Positions 9,053 to 17,257 of a stretch of 48,175 bases of DNA are shown here, one piece after another. Source of the stretch: Propioniciclava soli (lineage in GTDB: Bacteria; Actinomycetota; Actinomycetes; Propionibacteriales; Propionibacteriaceae); assembly GCF_014858005.1 (NCBI RefSeq), contig NZ_JACYOT010000022.1:1-48175 (forward strand), written 5' to 3'. The notes beneath the pieces were generated by a model. The model was not told where the DNA came from and made no database searches. It saw nothing but the letters and a program-made list of their open reading frames with translations. Every line of letters begins with the position of its first letter. Positions within the stretch are counted from its first letter, which is position 1. A program made the position numbers and the translations under genes.

Positions 9053-9206
9053 CTGTCGCCTTTTCGTCGCATCCGGCCGCGCACGGCGCGGGTCAGGCAC
9101 TCAACAAGTCGAGCGAGGCGCACAGCGGACAAGCGCAAACCGGGCAGGCGCAGATCGGGGACCGGCCCCTGGCCGGACGCACGGCGGTTGAGGCCGAACC
9201 TGCTGC

Positions 9207-9869
9207 CTACTTCTGCTGCGTCGACACCAGGGTGGCGAACGCGATCGCCCGGTTGTCGGAGCGGAACAGATCGTGGCAGGTGGTGAGCGTCAGGAGCGCT
9301 TCGGTGGGGCGCACCTCCGGATGGCCGGGCACCGGCTGCAGCACCCAGGTGTCGGTGTCCTTGACGGTCATCTCGGCCGGGTTGTTGGTGAGCGCATAGG
9401 TGAAGATGGCGTCGGCCGTCTCGACGACGACCTCGTCACCGGCCCGGAGATCCAGCAGCGGGGCGAGCGGTCCCCGAGTCCCGCGGTGGCCGGCGACGGC
9501 GAAGTTGCCCAGCTGGCCGGGCTCGGCGGTGCCCTCGTACCAGCCCAGCCCGCGCTTGAGGGTGGGCAGGTCGGCACCGACGAGGACGGGCTGTTCGAAG
9601 TCGTCGCCGAACGCGGGGATCCGCAGCAGCGCGACGGCGTCCCCCGGCAGCGGACGCCCGGGCTCGGCGTTCGCCTCCCATTGCTCGCGCAGCTCGGCGC
9701 GCTCTTGGGCGGCGACCTGTGGGTCGACGAGCGGGTTCCAGAACAGGTCGTAGCTCGACCATCCCAGAACGCCCAGGCCCAGCACGAGGCAGATGACTCC
9801 GACCGCGGTGACGACGCGGCCACCACGGCGCGGCTTGGCCGCTCGCTGGGGACGGGTCGTCGTGCTCAC
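9207..9869 (-). CDS. Sortase, class E-like
   Basis: The 220-residue transpeptidase anchors surface proteins to the cell wall. There is a short basic cytoplasmic N-terminus, a transmembrane helix (residues ~19-38), and then the sortase barrel with catalytic His128 (VAGHRG), Cys198 (TLTTC) and Arg207 (SDNRAI). TLTTC plus the actinobacterial context suggests class E. The frame is open far upstream; GTG 9869 is chosen because CATACT (9876-9881) lies 6 nt before it and the protein starts with a normal n-region. No LAxTG-type substrate is seen in this window, so it is probably a housekeeping sortase acting elsewhere. Confidence 0.92.
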   Translation of the reverse strand: MSTTTRPQRAAKPRRGGRVVTAVGVICLVLGLGVLGWSSYDLFWNPLVDPQVAAQERAELREQWEANAEPGRPLPGDAVALLRIPAFGDDFEQPVLVGADLPTLKRGLGWYEGTAEPGQLGNFAVAGHRGTRGPLAPLLDLRAGDEVVVETADAIFTYALTNNPAEMTVKDTDTWVLQPVPGHPEVRPTEALLTLTTCHDLFRSDNRAIAFATLVSTQQK

Positions 9870-9943
9870 CGCCTCAGTATGCCTCGTGCGGATGCCGTGT
9901 CCGGCCGGTGTCGAGCTGGTGGGGTGTCCTTCCGGGCGGGCCC

Positions 9944-10756
9944 CTAGGAGAACCAGGTGCCCCGCTTGGGCACCGGTGATGCCTGGGCATCGGCGTCGGT
10001 GAACGGCGAGGCGTCGGAGATCCAGTCGACCACCTCGCGCCCGGCCAGCACCCGGTACGGGAACGCGGCCCGCGCGGCGAGCCGCGAGAGCTCGGTGGCG
10101 GGCAGCACGGCGTCGGACGCCACCACCACCAGGTTGCCGAAGCGCCGCCCCTTCCACACCGGCGACTCCGCGCTCACCATCACCTGCCGGAAGCTCCCCC
10201 GCACCCCGGCGACGAAGCGGCGGGCCCAGCCGAAGGGGGCGCGGTCGGTGATGTTGGCGCACAGCACCGCGCCGCGACGCCGGCGCAGCGCCAGGTCGTC
10301 GAAGAACTCCGCGGTGGTCAGCGAGGCCGGCACCCGAGGGCCGTCGAAGGCGTCCAGCACGAGGGCGTCCAGGAAGTCCGGCGGCATGGCGGCCAGCCCC
10401 GAGCGGCCGTCCACCACCCGCACCTTGATGCCCGACTGCTTCGGCAACGGGAGGAGCCGGCGGACGTCGTCGACCAGGTCGGCGTCCGGCTCACACACGA
10501 TCTGCGCGGTGCCCGGACGCCGCGCCGCCACCCACCGCGGGATCGACAGCCCGCCGCCGCCGAGGTGCACCACACGGACGCGCTCGTCAGCGGGGCGGGC
10601 CAGCACCGTCGCGCCGAGCGCCTCGGTGATGCGCTGGACGTACTCGAACTCCAAGTGCAGCGGGTCGTCGGGGTTGACGTAGGACTGGGACGTCTCCCCC
10701 GCCACCACGCGGAACGCGCCGGGGTGGAAGGGATCGGCCTCCAGGTGTGCACGCAT
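9944..10756 (-). CDS. Spermidine-synthase-like SAM-dependent protein
   Basis: The 270-residue protein has a Rossmann methyltransferase core. The SAM/dcSAM loop is VHLGGGGLSIPRW, an acidic strand end is IVCEPDAD, and LDALVLDAFDGPRVPASLTTAEFF corresponds to the catalytic D-x-x-D/P region of spermidine synthases. Actinobacterial homologues of this size are usually annotated 'spermidine synthase-like' or fused-MFS-type without proof of polyamine synthesis. It lies 16 bp after the alpha/beta hydrolase, so the two are probably cotranscribed. ATG 10756 falls just after the upstream stop. Confidence 0.85.
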   Translation of the reverse strand: MRAHLEADPFHPGAFRVVAGETSQSYVNPDDPLHLEFEYVQRITEALGATVLARPADERVRVVHLGGGGLSIPRWVAARRPGTAQIVCEPDADLVDDVRRLLPLPKQSGIKVRVVDGRSGLAAMPPDFLDALVLDAFDGPRVPASLTTAEFFDDLALRRRRGAVLCANITDRAPFGWARRFVAGVRGSFRQVMVSAESPVWKGRRFGNLVVVASDAVLPATELSRLAARAAFPYRVLAGREVVDWISDASPFTDADAQASPVPKRGTWFS

Positions 10757-10772
10757 GGCGTCCGGGTGAGGC

Positions 10773-11621
10773 TCAGAGGGAGGCGATGAAATCGAGCAGC
10801 ACCCGATTGAACTCGTCGGCATGGCTGACGTTGATGCCGTGCGGGCCGCCGGCGACCACGTGCAGCCGCGAGCCCTGGATGAGCGCGTGGGCCCGCTGGC
10901 CGGACGCCTCGAACGGCACATTGTTGTCGGAGTCGCCGTGGATGACCAGCGTGGGCACGGTGAGCTTCGCCAGGTCGGCGCGGAAGTCGGTGGCCCAGGC
11001 GATGATGCTGTCCTGCAGCGCCTGGTCGGAGCCCTGGCCGGCGATCCGCAGGGCCTCGTCGAGCTGGGACTGACTGACGGCGAGGGCGTCCGGATTGCTG
11101 AAAAAGTTGGTCATGAACTGGGCCAGGAAGCCCTGACGGTCTCCCCGGCACTGGTTGCGGAGCTCGGCGAACCCCTCGAACGGCATGCCGCCGTCGGGGT
11201 TGTCTCCGGTGATGCAGAGGGCGGGCGTGACGGACGCGGCGAGCACGGCCCCGGCGACGCGCCGCTCGCCGTACGTGCCGAGGTAACGAGCCACCTCGCC
11301 GCCGCCCATCGAGAAACCGACGAGGACGGCGCCGTCAAGGTCGAGCTGGGTGATGATCTCATCCAGGTCGCGCGCGAAGGTGTCGTAGTCGTAGCCGTTG
11401 GGGGCCTTGTCGGAGCGGCCGAACCCGCGGCGGTCGTAGGCGATGACGCGGTGCCCGGCGGCAACGAGGGCATCGGTCTGCGCGCTCCACGCCTCGGCGG
11501 ACAGCGGCCAGCCGTGAATCAGCACCACGGGGCGTCCCGGGCCCCCGGAATCCTCGACATAGAGCTGGATCGGGGTCATCTCGGTGACCGGTGACTCCTT
11601 GGGCACGGTGAGGTACGGCAT
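10773..11621 (-). CDS. Alpha/beta hydrolase (non-haem chloroperoxidase-like)
   Basis: The 282-residue cytoplasmic enzyme has oxyanion loop LIHGWPLSAEAW (34-45), nucleophile elbow GFSMGGGE with Ser104, catalytic Asp in IHGDSDNNVP (near 230) and catalytic His in GGPHGINVSH (near 263). The sequence resembles the cofactor-free haloperoxidase/arylesterase subgroup; the natural substrate is unknown. AGGAGG lies 6 nt before the ATG and a -10 TAGGGT about 35 nt upstream. It is the first gene of a two-gene unit with the spermidine-synthase-like gene. Confidence 0.92.
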   Translation of the reverse strand: MPYLTVPKESPVTEMTPIQLYVEDSGGPGRPVVLIHGWPLSAEAWSAQTDALVAAGHRVIAYDRRGFGRSDKAPNGYDYDTFARDLDEIITQLDLDGAVLVGFSMGGGEVARYLGTYGERRVAGAVLAASVTPALCITGDNPDGGMPFEGFAELRNQCRGDRQGFLAQFMTNFFSNPDALAVSQSQLDEALRIAGQGSDQALQDSIIAWATDFRADLAKLTVPTLVIHGDSDNNVPFEASGQRAHALIQGSRLHVVAGGPHGINVSHADEFNRVLLDFIASL

Positions 11622-11733
11622 GAGGGCCTCCTGTGTGTGGCGTTACCCCGACCCTAGCCAGCCCACCCCCTGTTCGGGACCCCCGCCGGGCCGGTGCGGG
11701 CGCCCAGAGGCGCGCCGACACGCTCACTTGGGG

Positions 11734-11784
11734 CTCAAACTCCGGGATTGGTGGCGGAGTTTGAGACAGAAGATGGAGTTTGAG
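11734..11784. repeat. 10-bp inverted repeat with a third copy of the arm
   Basis: CTCAAACTCC (11734-11743) and GGAGTTTGAG (11756-11765) form a perfect 10-bp stem with a 12-nt loop. GGAGTTTGAG recurs at 11775-11784. The site lies about 110 bp upstream of the alpha/beta hydrolase start and next to the repeat mosaic. It could be an alternative hairpin, an operator or the edge of a mobile unit; its role is not clear. Confidence 0.6.
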
Positions 11785-11850
11785 GGCGTCGAGGGAGCTG
11801 CGGGGCGTCCGTGCGGCCGCCAGAGGGCATTCAGCATCCGGCATCTCGAC

Positions 11851-12042
11851 GAGGCCGACTTGTGCATGGGTTTCTCGACGCACTCCGGGTGGCTGGCGTC
11901 GACGAGGCCGACTTGTGCATGGACTCTCGACGCAATCCGGGCGGCTGGCGTCGACAACGCCGACTTGTGCATGGACTCTCGACGCAATACGGGCGGCTGG
12001 CGTCGACAAGGCTGGCTTGTGCATGGGTTCTCGACGCGAGCG
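11851..12042 (+). repeat. 52-bp-period tandem repeat array, four units (locus B)
   Basis: The units start at 11851, 11904, 11956 and 12008 (53, 52, 52 bp, last partial). Each carries GGC/GCCGACTTGTGCATGG, then CTCGACGC, a ~12-nt variable piece, GGCTGGC and GTCGAC. Units two and three differ at only a few bases. The same family with the same period is at 213-412 on the other strand. The region 11622-12512 (890 bp) holds no supportable gene and consists mainly of this array and the 20-bp arrays. Confidence 0.88.
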
Positions 12043-12100
12043 GCGCCTGCAGCAGCAGCCCTTACGCGGTGACGCCTCGGCATGGAAGCAGCCGGGCCCG

Positions 12101-12212
12101 CAAGCCCTGCCCGCACCGCCCGGGGGGCAGCGTGCGAGAGAGTCCCCCTGCCGATGCCCTCGCCGCCCTGCCCAAGGGCTCGCCTCCCTGCCCATCCCTC
12201 CGCCGCCCTGTT
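12101..12212 (-). repeat. 20-bp-period array, inverted orientation (locus B)
   Basis: CCCTG occurs at 12146, 12166, 12186 and 12206, exactly 20 bp apart, with an earlier copy near 12105. It is the reverse complement of the CAGGG motif of the array that follows at 12237, so the two arrays face each other. Confidence 0.7.
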
Positions 12213-12236
12213 CGAAGCCAACCTCCCCAGCGTTGC

Positions 12237-12410
12237 GACGGCAGGGTCGTGCGCGTCGGACAGGGAGGCGGCGGTTGGGGCAGGGACGCGGCAGTACCGG
12301 CAGGGAAGACGCGGCAGTACCGGCAGGGGGGAGGCAGTACCGACAGGGGGGCGGCAGTCAGGACAGGAGGCGGCAGTACCGGCAGGGACGCGGCGGTTAC
12401 CGCAGAGCGC
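12237..12410 (+). repeat. 20-bp-period array, direct orientation (locus B)
   Basis: CAGGG (or CAGGA/CAGAG) starts at 12242, 12261, 12281, 12301, 12324, 12344, 12364, 12383 and 12403, a mean period of about 20 bp. The common unit is GCGGCAGTACCGGCAGGG. The first two units (GCGACGGCAGGGT, GTGCG, ACAGGG) correspond closely to the start of the array at 61-172. Confidence 0.8.
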
Positions 12411-12512
12411 CGGCCACCCCAAAAGAACCCGGCAGGGACCCCCTGGCTGCTGTAGGGATCCGACTGCCCCACGGGGTTCCAGACGGACGCGACCCCTTGG
12501 GCAGGGACGCGA

Positions 12513-13601
12513 TCAGGCGTCTGCGGGGGCGGCGTCCGGGGCGATCAGATTCGGGTAGGCGGCATCGAAGGCGTATCGGAACTCCGCGAACGTCAGGACG
12601 CGCCCGGCCGGACGTGCGGCGTCCGACACCGTGGCCGCCCACTGCGCGGCACGCGCTCGCTGGTTCGGCGTGCCGTGGTGGCCGCCGCTGTCGAAGGCGC
12701 AGTCGCCGACGGTGCGGGCCACGGCCACGAACTGCTCCACCCGCTGCTCGCGCAGGTCCAGCCCGGCGGGGTGTGCGGAGTAGTAGGCGGCGGTCGCATC
12801 GGCCATGAGCTCCAGATAGCGGGTCTCCTCCGGCTCGCCGGTGTAGGCGTCGTAGAGCCCCGCCGCCAGCTGGACGGTGTGCCCCACCTCGTGCGCCGTG
12901 ATGAACGGGCCCGCCACGTCGGCGTACCCGAGGTCGTCATACCCCACCAGCAGGCCGTGCCCAATGATGATGCGGTTGGCCGAGTCGTCACCGGGGTCAC
13001 CCGACGCGAACGCCCCGAAGCTCAGGATGGGGTGGCGCCCCTGCTGCAGGCCCGGGCTGAGCCGCACGTACGCGGTGACCAGGCGCCCGTAGAGCTGGGC
13101 CGTGGCGGCGTCGAACCCGAACACCAGGCCACCGATGCGGGCCACCTTCGCCGCGTCGCGCACCATCTCCGAGCGCATGCCGAGCAACTGCGTCGCGGGA
13201 AGGGCGGGCGTCCAGAACGCCCGCGCACCGGTGAAAGCGCCGGCGACGGCAGCGTCCGGGGCGGCGTAGAAGGGGTCGGCCGCATCGCCGAACATCATGG
13301 CGTCATACGTCGGGTAGGCGTCCAACGCCGTGAATTGGATCACGAGTCGATCCACGGTCGAGAACGACGCGACCTGCTCCTGAACCCAGGCGTCCAGCTC
13401 GGTGGGGCCGCACTCGTAGAGCGTCGGATCGATGACATCGGTCTCCTGCCGCAATGCCGCCACCCGGCGCGCGGCGTCAGCCGGCAGCAACGCCTTGATA
13501 CGCGCGAGGGCCGCTTTCTGCAGAGCGGCGCGCTGCACGGACGCCGACGGAGCGGCTTGGGCGGTGGGCGCGAAACCCACCGTTCCCAGCGCAAGAACCA
13601 A
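12513..13601 (-). CDS. Secreted zinc metallopeptidase (YpfJ-like HExGHxxQ type)
   Basis: The protein has at least 362 residues. The zinc site is ITAHEVGHTVQ (His237, Glu238, His241) followed by RYLELMADATAAYY with the third ligand region Glu264 and Asp268, the pattern of the neutral zinc metallopeptidase (YpfJ) family. A secretion signal ends at APTAQA-A near residue 16-17. The TTG start at 13601 truncates the signal peptide: the same frame continues upstream with IPRPLRHTLSALLLA, whose basic n-region looks real. No ATG/GTG/TTG exists there, but an ATT at 13644-13646 follows AAGGA at a usable distance. The natural target is unknown. Confidence 0.82.
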   Translation of the reverse strand: MVLALGTVGFAPTAQAAPSASVQRAALQKAALARIKALLPADAARRVAALRQETDVIDPTLYECGPTELDAWVQEQVASFSTVDRLVIQFTALDAYPTYDAMMFGDAADPFYAAPDAAVAGAFTGARAFWTPALPATQLLGMRSEMVRDAAKVARIGGLVFGFDAATAQLYGRLVTAYVRLSPGLQQGRHPILSFGAFASGDPGDDSANRIIIGHGLLVGYDDLGYADVAGPFITAHEVGHTVQLAAGLYDAYTGEPEETRYLELMADATAAYYSAHPAGLDLREQRVEQFVAVARTVGDCAFDSGGHHGTPNQRARAAQWAATVSDAARPAGRVLTFAEFRYAFDAAYPNLIAPDAAPADA

Positions 13602-13646
13602 GGCGAGCAGGAGGGCACTCAGGGTGTGACGGAGCGGGCGAGGAAT
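13602..13646 (-). other. Probable 5' extension of the zinc peptidase gene (rare ATT start?)
   Basis: In frame with the peptidase, 15 further codons encode a basic n-region and the first half of the hydrophobic helix of a signal peptide. The only start-like codons are ATT (13644-13646) and ATA (13647-13649), both placed 8-11 nt after AAGGA. This may be true initiation at ATT, as known for infC, or an unseen sequence error. Confidence 0.45.
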
Positions 13647-13809
13647 TATGGGGGGCGTCCTTCTTCGAGTCCCCTGGCGCGGGCCTCTGGGGGCTGGGGG
13701 TTGGGTGCTGCACAGCGTGCACCCACGTCGGGCAGTCCCGCAGCGAATTCACTCGATCGTCTCGCCCCCCAAGACGCCACCCGGCACTCCCCACCGGACG
13801 CCGCTCCGG

Positions 13810-13838
13810 TTGCTCCCCGAGGCCCGCTCGCCTAGCGT
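13810..13838 (+). promoter_or_regulatory. Promoter candidate for the small membrane protein gene
   Basis: TTGCTC (13810-13815), a 17-bp spacer and TAGCGT (13833-13838) form a good sigma70-like promoter, giving a leader of about 80 nt before ATG 13925. The rest of the 13647-13924 gap shows nothing else that I can support. Confidence 0.5.
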
Positions 13839-13924
13839 CATCCGGGGCGGCTCCGACCGAGCGCCGGCCCGCAGCCGGCGTCTCAGCGCCTCCCTGCCCG
13901 CCCGAACCTCAGGAGATGAGCAGC

Positions 13925-14389
13925 ATGACGCCCCGCCAGACCGCCTGGGCCCGCTTCGCCGGACGCCTGCTCATGGTGGCCCTCGTCGCCGTGCTGGCCA
14001 CGGTGCTGCTCGCCCTCACCCCCGGCCAAGGCGTGCTGCTGTTCTGTTCCGTCGTGCCGCTGCTCCTGGTGAGCGCCGTCCTGGACGCCCGCGAGGTGCA
14101 GACGTGGTGGGTCCGCTTCGTCGCCGTCGCCGTGGCGGGCGCTGCATTCTTCGTTCCGGTCGCGGTGACCACCGGTCTGAACGTCGTCGCCGGCATCGGC
14201 ATCACGCTCACGGTGGCCGCGGCGTTCGCCTTCAACCAGCTGTTCGACCGCCTCGGACGCCGCCCGCGCCCCGGTGATCTGCAGCCGCCCGCCACGCCGG
14301 GGCCGACCACGCGGCGCCCCAGCACCTCCGGAACAACCGCCGCGACAGCCCGGCCCCGCACACAGAAGCGCAAGCGCCCCCGCCGCTGA
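13925..14389 (+). CDS. Small membrane protein of unknown function
   Basis: The 154-residue protein is not recognised. It has four hydrophobic helices (around LLMVALVAVLATVLLAL, GVLLFCSVVPLLLVSAV, FVAVAVAGAAFFVPVAV and VVAGIGITLTVAAAFAF) and then a ~45-residue basic, Pro/Thr-rich cytosolic-type tail ending in KRKRPRR. ATG 13925 is chosen over ATG 13916 because AGGAG at 13911-13915 touches the first ATG but is 9 nt from the second. It converges on clpB. Confidence 0.75.
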   Translation: MTPRQTAWARFAGRLLMVALVAVLATVLLALTPGQGVLLFCSVVPLLLVSAVLDAREVQTWWVRFVAVAVAGAAFFVPVAVTTGLNVVAGIGITLTVAAAFAFNQLFDRLGRRPRPGDLQPPATPGPTTRRPSTSGTTAATARPRTQKRKRPRR

Positions 14390-14390
14390 G

Positions 14391-14416
14391 CCGGGCCCGG
14401 CCGGCGCCCCGCCGGC
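14391..14416. terminator. Weak hairpin between convergent genes
   Basis: CCGGGCCCGG (14391-14400) and GCCGGC-N5-GCCGGC (14400-14416) are GC-only self-complementary elements in the 50-bp gap between the stops at 14389 and 14440. It is plausible as a terminator but has no U-tract. Confidence 0.4.
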
Positions 14417-14439
14417 ACCGCGATCAGCCCACCACCGCG

Positions 14440-17016
14440 TCAGTTGACGACGGTCAGTCCCGCGTCGTCGGCACCCACGTCGAACGTGATCGCGTCCCCC
14501 TCGTGCAACTCGCCGGCCAGCAGTCGGCGGGCGAGGGCGTCCTCGACCGAGGTCTGGATCAGCCGCTTGAGCGGACGCGCGCCGTACACCGGGTCAAACC
14601 CCGTCGCGGCCAGCCAGGCCTTGGCGGCGTCGGTCAGCTCCAGCGTGATCCGCCGATCGGCCAGCCGCGCGGCCACCCGGGCGAGCTGGATCTCGACGAT
14701 GTGCGTCAGGTCGTCCTGGGACAGCGGATCGAACATCACGATGTCGTCCAGCCGGTTGAGGAATTCCGGCTTGAACGCCTGCCGCACCACGCCCATCACG
14801 GCGTCGCGCTTCGTGGACGCCTGCAGGGCCGGATCGGCGAGGTACTGCGAGCCCAGGTTGCTCGTCATGATGAGGATGACGTTGCGGAAGTCCACCGTGC
14901 GGCCCTGGCCGTCGGTGAGGCGTCCGTCGTCGAACACCTGCAGCAGGATGTTGAACACGTCGGGGTGCGCCTTCTCCACCTCGTCGAGCAGCACGACCGA
15001 GTACGGACGCCGCCGCACCGCCTCGGTGAGCTGGCCGCCCTCCTCGTACCCGACGTAGCCCGGAGGGGCACCGACGAGCCGCGACACGGAGTGCTTCTCG
15101 CCGTACTCGCTCATGTCGATGCGCACCATGGCGCGCTCGTCGTCGAACAGGAACGCCGCCAGCGACTTCGCCAGTTCGGTCTTGCCGACGCCGGTGGGCC
15201 CCAGGAACAGGAACGAACCCGTCGGCCGGTTCGGGTCGCTGATGCCCGCCCGGCTGCGGCGCACGGCGTCCGACACCGCGGCCACCGCCTCGCGCTGGCC
15301 GATGAGGCGGCGTCCGAGCTGGTCCTCCATCGTGAGGAGCTTCTCGCTCTCGCCCTGCAACATCTTGCCGACCGGGATGCCCGTCCAGCTGCTGACCACC
15401 TCGGCGATGTCGGCAGCCGACACCTCCTCGGCCACCATCGGGACGCGGCTGGCCTCCTCCTCGGCGGCCGAATCGAGCTCGGACTCCAGCTGGGGGATGC
15501 GGCCGTAGAGAATTTCGGACGCGTGCGTCAGGTCGCCCTCGCGCTGCGACCGCTCGGCCTCGGCGCGCAGGGCGTCGACCTCCGCCTTGATCTCGCCGAC
15601 CCGGTTGAGGCCCTGCTTCTCGGCCTCCCACCGCGCCTCGAGTCCGCGGAGCTCCTCCTGGGCGTCGGCCAGCTCGGCGCCGAGCCGGTCGCGGCGCTCG
15701 GTGCTGGCGGCATCCTCCTCCTTCTCGAGGGCGAACTGCTCCATGGTCATGCGGTCGATCTGGCGGCGGAGCTGGTCGATCTCCTCCGGGCTGGAGTCGA
15801 TCTCCATGCGCAGCCGCGACGCCGACTCGTCGATCAGGTCGATGGCCTTGTCAGGCAGCTGGCGGCTGGTGATGTAGCGGCTCGAGAGCTGCGCGGCGGC
15901 CACGAGCGCGCTGTCGGTGATGCGCACCTTGTGGTGCGCTTCGTAGCGCTCACGCAGCCCGCGCAGGATGGCGATCGTGTCCTCCACGCTCGGCTCGCCG
16001 ACGAACACCTGCTGGAAGCGGCGCTCCAGCGCCGGATCCTTCTCGATGCGCTCGCGGTACTCGTCCAGCGTGGTGGCGCCGATCATGCGCAGCTCGCCGC
16101 GGGCGAGCATCGGCTTGAGCATGTTGCCGGCGTCCATGGCGCCCTCGCCGGACGCCCCCGCGCCGACAACCGTGTGCAGCTCGTCGATGAACGTGACGAC
16201 CTGGCCCTGCGATTCGGTGATTTCGCTGAGGACGGCCTTGAGCCGCTCCTCGAATTCACCGCGGTACTTGGCGCCGGCCACCATGCTCGCCAGGTCGAGG
16301 CTGACGACGCGCCGGCCCTTGAGACTGTCGGGCACGTCGCCGGCCACGACGCGCTGGGCCAGCCCCTCGACGACGGCCGTCTTGCCGACGCCGGGCTCGC
16401 CGATGAGGACGGGGTTGTTCTTCGTGCGGCGGCTCAGCACCTGCACGACGCGGCGGATCTCGGCGTCACGGCCGATCACCGGGTCGAGCGACCCGGAGCG
16501 GGCGCGCTCGGTGAGGTCGACCGAGTACTTCTCCAGCGCCGACTCGCCCCCCTCGGCCTCGGCGCTGGTGACGCGCTTGCCACCGCGGGCGGCGTTGAAG
16601 GCCTCGGTGAGCTTCTCGGGCGTGGTGATGCGCGTGAGGGCGGCCTGCACGTCGGACGCCACCGCCGTCAGTGCGATGAGCAGGTGCTCGGTGGCGACGA
16701 AGTCGTCGCCCAGCTGCTGGGCGCGGGTCTCGGCGTCCGCGAGCACACGGGCGAAGCTGCCCGACAGGCTCGGTTGGCTCACCGACGAGCCGGTCGAGCT
16801 GGGCAGCTTGGCGATGGCGGCCTGGGCGGCGGCATCAACGGCTGCCGGGTCGCCGCCGACGGCGCTGATCAGGGCGCCGACGGTGTTGTCGGGCACCATC
16901 AGCAGCCCGTGCAGCAGGTGGCTCGGCTCGGCCTGCGGGTTGCCGGCGGTCAGGGCGTTGCGGAGCGCGGCGGAGACGGCGTCGCGGCTCTTGGTGGTGA
17001 GCTTGGCAGTGTCCAT
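14440..17016 (-). CDS. clpB: ATP-dependent disaggregase ClpB
   Basis: The 858-residue Hsp100 hexameric chaperone works with DnaK/DnaJ/GrpE to pull proteins out of aggregates. There is an N-terminal Clp repeat domain (1-145), NBD1 with GEPGVGKT (206-213), the ClpB-specific coiled-coil M domain (~400-520), and NBD2 with GPTGVGKT, Walker [13 protein letters not shown] and the sensor region GARPLKR. There is no ClpP-binding IGF loop visible. Start ATG 17016 has GGAGG upstream; the frame is open to 17073 but that part covers the HAIR operator. It should belong to the HspR regulon together with the dnaK operon of this window. Confidence 0.97.
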   Translation of the reverse strand: MDTAKLTTKSRDAVSAALRNALTAGNPQAEPSHLLHGLLMVPDNTVGALISAVGGDPAAVDAAAQAAIAKLPSSTGSSVSQPSLSGSFARVLADAETRAQQLGDDFVATEHLLIALTAVASDVQAALTRITTPEKLTEAFNAARGGKRVTSAEAEGGESALEKYSVDLTERARSGSLDPVIGRDAEIRRVVQVLSRRTKNNPVLIGEPGVGKTAVVEGLAQRVVAGDVPDSLKGRRVVSLDLASMVAGAKYRGEFEERLKAVLSEITESQGQVVTFIDELHTVVGAGASGEGAMDAGNMLKPMLARGELRMIGATTLDEYRERIEKDPALERRFQQVFVGEPSVEDTIAILRGLRERYEAHHKVRITDSALVAAAQLSSRYITSRQLPDKAIDLIDESASRLRMEIDSSPEEIDQLRRQIDRMTMEQFALEKEEDAASTERRDRLGAELADAQEELRGLEARWEAEKQGLNRVGEIKAEVDALRAEAERSQREGDLTHASEILYGRIPQLESELDSAAEEEASRVPMVAEEVSAADIAEVVSSWTGIPVGKMLQGESEKLLTMEDQLGRRLIGQREAVAAVSDAVRRSRAGISDPNRPTGSFLFLGPTGVGKTELAKSLAAFLFDDERAMVRIDMSEYGEKHSVSRLVGAPPGYVGYEEGGQLTEAVRRRPYSVVLLDEVEKAHPDVFNILLQVFDDGRLTDGQGRTVDFRNVILIMTSNLGSQYLADPALQASTKRDAVMGVVRQAFKPEFLNRLDDIVMFDPLSQDDLTHIVEIQLARVAARLADRRITLELTDAAKAWLAATGFDPVYGARPLKRLIQTSVEDALARRLLAGELHEGDAITFDVGADDAGLTVVN

Positions 17017-17049
17017 GGGTGCAATCCTCCACGAAGGTGTGATGACGAA

Positions 17050-17070
17050 GTTGAGTCCACCAGACTCAAC
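17050..17070. promoter_or_regulatory. HspR operator (HAIR) upstream of clpB
   Basis: GTTGAGT-N7-ACTCAAC is a perfect 7-bp inverted repeat that closely matches the known HspR-associated inverted repeat CTTGAGT-N7-ACTCAAG. It lies 34 bp before the clpB start. The same half-sites occur in front of dnaK at 38611-38631. Confidence 0.92.
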
Positions 17071-17123
17071 CATGGTACCGCCGCTGCTATTCCAGCGTCA
17101 GCCGCCCCCACCCCCAGCAGCAA

Positions 17124-17169
17124 TTGGACCCGAGGAAGTGGCGCCATGGCGCCATTTCCTCGGGTCCAA
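17124..17169. terminator. 46-bp near-perfect palindrome between helicase and clpB
   Basis: Two 23-bp arms meet with no loop: the left arm starts TTGGACCCGAGGAAG and the right ends TTCCTCGGGTCCAA, with the centre TGGCGCCA-TGGCGCCA. Only one pair is non-Watson-Crick (G/T, a wobble in RNA). It follows the helicase stop by 89 bp on the same strand and precedes the clpB promoter. It probably ends helicase transcription, though no U-tract follows. It could also be a protein-binding or cruciform site. Confidence 0.75.
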
Positions 17170-17257
17170 ATGCCAAGGCACAACCCAAGGCACTACCCGT
17201 TGCACAACCCCAGCACGAGCCACTCACTCCCAACCCGCAGGGCGGGCGGGGTGGGGG

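Noticed and set aside
11724-12455. Several overlapping open frames in the repeat region (both strands), with recurring peptides
   Set aside because: The recurring peptides come from 52-bp and 20-bp DNA repeats whose periods shift the frame; there are no ribosome-binding sites or domains.
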